From: Ettlia oleoabundans
Taxonomy: Eukaryota; Chlorophyta; Chlorophyceae; Chlamydomonadales
Length of the DNA stretch: 10,007 nt
Direction of reading: 5' to 3'
Assembly (NCBI GenBank): GCA_019693395.1
Contig: JAAMXP010005047.1
Span: 1-10,007 of the forward strand
In this document: piece by piece, positions 8,240-10,007 of the stretch
Position numbering within the stretch: the stretch's first letter is position 1
Layout: each line of letters starts with the position of its first letter
Notes under the pieces: model-generated
The model's database searches: none
Told to the model about the DNA's origin: nothing
Seen by the model: the letters and a program-made list of their open reading frames with translations, nothing else
Program-made: the position numbers and the translations under genes

Positions 8240-9977
8240 TCAACCTCCGGTTGAGACCTCATGCAGAAGCAGGTTGGCAGCCTGTCGGGCCGCCAGCACT
8301 AGCTCACCTTCAGACGCCGCACTGCCACCGCCACCAGCCACATCCTCCACCCTGCCCAGCAGCATGGCGACAACAGCGGAGCCCGGATTTAGCGGCACCT
8401 CAGCCAGAAGCAGCAGCAACCCCGCAGCGTCTGCCGCCCGGCTGTGCGGCAGCTGCCGCCGAATCTGCGGGGCCAGGCAGTGCAGCAGCAGCGGCGGCGG
8501 CTGGTAGCCCAGGCGCAGGTGGCTGTCAAGCAAGCTGGTGATGCCGGCTATTGAGAAGCTCTCGGTAGGAGCAGCCTGGGGCGTCACATGCTGCTGCTGC
8601 TGCTGCTGCTGCTGCGACGCTTGGGGTGACCCTCCTGCTGCCGCTCCTGCTGCTGGGACTTGCAGCTGGCCTGACCCTGAACGGGATGAGACTGCTAAGG
8701 CCGCTGAGGCTGCTGCGGCCGCTGAGGCTGCTCCAGATGCTATGGGTGATGCGGGTGCTGAAGTTGCTGACTCTTCTCCGAGTGCTGTGGGTGCTGCGGG
8801 TGCCGCACCCAGCTGCTCTTGCTGCTGAGCAGCGCCGCGCCGCACTTGGTCCCCCACCGCTGCCAGCAGCTCGGGCACAGCCACAGAGGAGTGCTGCAGG
8901 TCGGCATATGCCTCCAGGAGGCCTGCAGTAATGCAGACCAGGGGCAGAATATAGGCAGCAAGAGGGTAAGTATGGCAGGAAGTTACCACAAAAAGAGGCA
9001 AAAACAGGGCAGAGGGAGGCAGTGAGGAAAGGCAACAGCGGGGGTGAACACTGCAGTAGTCCAGAATCTTATGAGAAGGAAGGGGCAAGCAGAGGTGGCA
9101 ACAATCGCACCAGTACAAACAGCACTTGTACGTGTTTGCAAGTTCTGTTTGTACTGCAGGGAAAAAACCACAGACTGCTTGCTCCTGCTGAGCGGCAGCG
9201 CTTGCACACGCGAACACCCTCCAAGCATCACAAACAAATGCACATGCACATGTCCAGACGTCCCACCCACCGATGTAACAAGCAGCAGAAACAGCAAACT
9301 CCAGGGCGACAATAAAATGCTGGCTCCTGCTCAGCAGCGGTGCTGCTAGCCAAACAGCTTCCAGCGCCGCAAACATATGTGCATGTTCCATACCGTGCCA
9401 CCACCCACCTGTCAGGTCTGCCGGCCTGCTGACGCAGTTGAGGTGCCTGGAGCGGATGCGTTGCACGCAGAAGCTGCTGAGAACATCAAGCATCTGGGCG
9501 GTACGGGCAGTACAATGTCCCAGCACCGCATAAGCACGTGCCAGGCGGACCAGGTCCCGAGGAGACCAGGGGGAACGAAGCGAGTGCTTGTTGGCTAGCT
9601 GACGCCGCACCTCACCAGCAACCAGCTCCAAAAGAGCGCTTACCCCCTCGGGCAGAGAAGGGGGAGCCTGCTCGTGGTCTAGCCTGCCAAGTGCAGATTG
9701 CCTTGGCCTTGCCCCGCTGGAAAAACCACTGCCACTACCCCTGATGCCAGTGGCACCAGCACTGCCCTGACTGCCATCCATGCTGCCGCCACCGCGGCTA
9801 CTGCTGCTAACAACGTTGGTGTCCTGGCTGCCCCCAAACAGTGTAGCGCATGCCTCTGCCACGTCAGCAAAGTCGGTGGAGCTAAAGGCGGCCTTCACAT
9901 ACGGCACTGAGTCCCACCGCTTTGCCAACTCAGCGGCTAGGGCAGCGCCAAACCGCTGCACCTCGGGGCTGCGCCGC
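8240..9977 (-). CDS. Alpha-helical repeat protein (OPR/FASTK-RAP-like), 5' partial
   Basis: Exact identity not recognised. Visible exons: 9977-9409 and 8922-8240 (stop TGA at 8242-8240), giving 416 residues after a split first codon. The 5' end lies outside: the visible reading starts at a CTTTCAG acceptor as RRSPEVQRFG, with the intron running off the window. Seen: about four helical units, SPRDLVRLARAYAVLGH, RPADLTGLLEAYADLQHSS (formed across the splice), SIAGITSLLDSHLRLGY and RAADAAGLLLLLAEVPL. Units 2 and 3 are separated by an Ala/Ser/Gln linker of roughly 90 residues with a Q8 run. Pairs of helices with (P/A)-x-(D/I)-L-x-x-L-x-x-A-Y-A-x-L spacing are typical of octotricopeptide and FASTK/RAP-type proteins, which in algae bind organelle RNAs; a role in plastid or mitochondrial RNA metabolism is inferred. 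No RAP domain is visible before the stop. The intron (8923-9408) stays open in frame. Confidence 0.7.
8591..8614 (+). repeat. (CTG)8 coding microsatellite (polyglutamine on the minus strand)
   Basis: Eight perfect CTG triplets read on the minus strand as Q8 in the linker of the helical-repeat protein, inside a wider Ala/Ser/Gln-rich stretch. Confidence 0.92.
8923..9408 (-). other. Intron of the helical-repeat gene (486 nt), stop-free in frame
   Basis: Donor ACAG|GTGGGT and acceptor TACTGCAG|GC, phase 1. Splicing creates ADLTGLLEAYADL, which fits the repeat pattern. The intron is 162 codons long with no in-frame stop. Its translation is rich in Cys, Trp and hydrophobic residues and unlike the flanking repeat, which favours an intron over an exon. 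Confidence 0.75.
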
Positions 9978-10007
9978 CTGAAAGCAGATGGTGGGTGGGT
10001 GGGGTGG
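9978..10007 (-). other. 3' end of an upstream intron of the helical-repeat gene
   Basis: On the minus strand the window opens with a CCACC-rich pyrimidine tract leading to CTGCTTTCAG, a good acceptor, followed by the phase-1 start RRSPEVQRFG. Confidence 0.65.

Noticed and set aside
8240..8262. Possible extra intron donor (GAG|GTCTCA) just before the stop of the helical-repeat gene
   Set aside because: No convincing downstream exon was found in 7690-8239; the repeat array and TGTAA signals follow at once, so the stop is taken as real.
1..10007. tRNA, rRNA, CRISPR arrays, transposase or reverse transcriptase genes, viral proteins
   Set aside because: Looked for on both strands by eye; nothing matched. 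A tRNAscan or profile search was not possible here.

Overview
The window looks like nuclear DNA of a green alga, probably a chlorophyte (class Chlorophyceae is my best guess, by inference). The evidence is: protein-coding genes cut into many short exons with consistent GT/GC...CAG introns; a plastid-targeted PAP/fibrillin protein; TGTAA, the usual green-algal polyadenylation signal, behind two of the three genes; CAG/CTG repeats; and Ala/Gln/Gly-rich low-complexity insertions inside conserved proteins. Nothing bacterial, viral or mobile was recognised.

Layout: three genes lie head to tail, all on the minus strand. From right to left: (1) 10007-8240 is the 3' part of a gene for an alpha-helical repeat protein of the OPR/FASTK-RAP kind (probably an organelle RNA factor); its 5' end is outside the window. 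(2) 7689-5217 is a complete seven-exon gene for a PAP/fibrillin plastid-lipid-associated protein of 319 residues. (3) 4711-843 is a complete eleven-exon gene for the third subunit of DNA polymerase delta (POLD3/Cdc27/p66), 520 residues, ending in a canonical PCNA-binding PIP box. Every exon junction given below keeps the reading frame and, where the family is conserved, restores contiguous family motifs.

Between the genes are about 0.5 kb spacers (8239-7690 and 5216-4712). The left 842 bases hold the POLD3 3' end and no gene I can support. The first spacer carries a degenerate 31-bp tandem repeat that starts at the base after the stop codon of the helical-repeat gene, and three of its copies contain TGTAA. 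This is the most unusual non-coding structure seen.

The three proteins act in different compartments (organelle RNA, plastid lipid, nuclear replication) and I see no sign that they work together. The points worth a second look are mostly about RNA processing: a likely GC-AG intron and a NAGNAG acceptor in POLD3, a PIP box confined to a last exon, three introns that are stop-free and a multiple of three long, and the repeat array with multiple polyadenylation signals. I did not find a wholly new biological system; the helical-repeat protein is the least explained gene.
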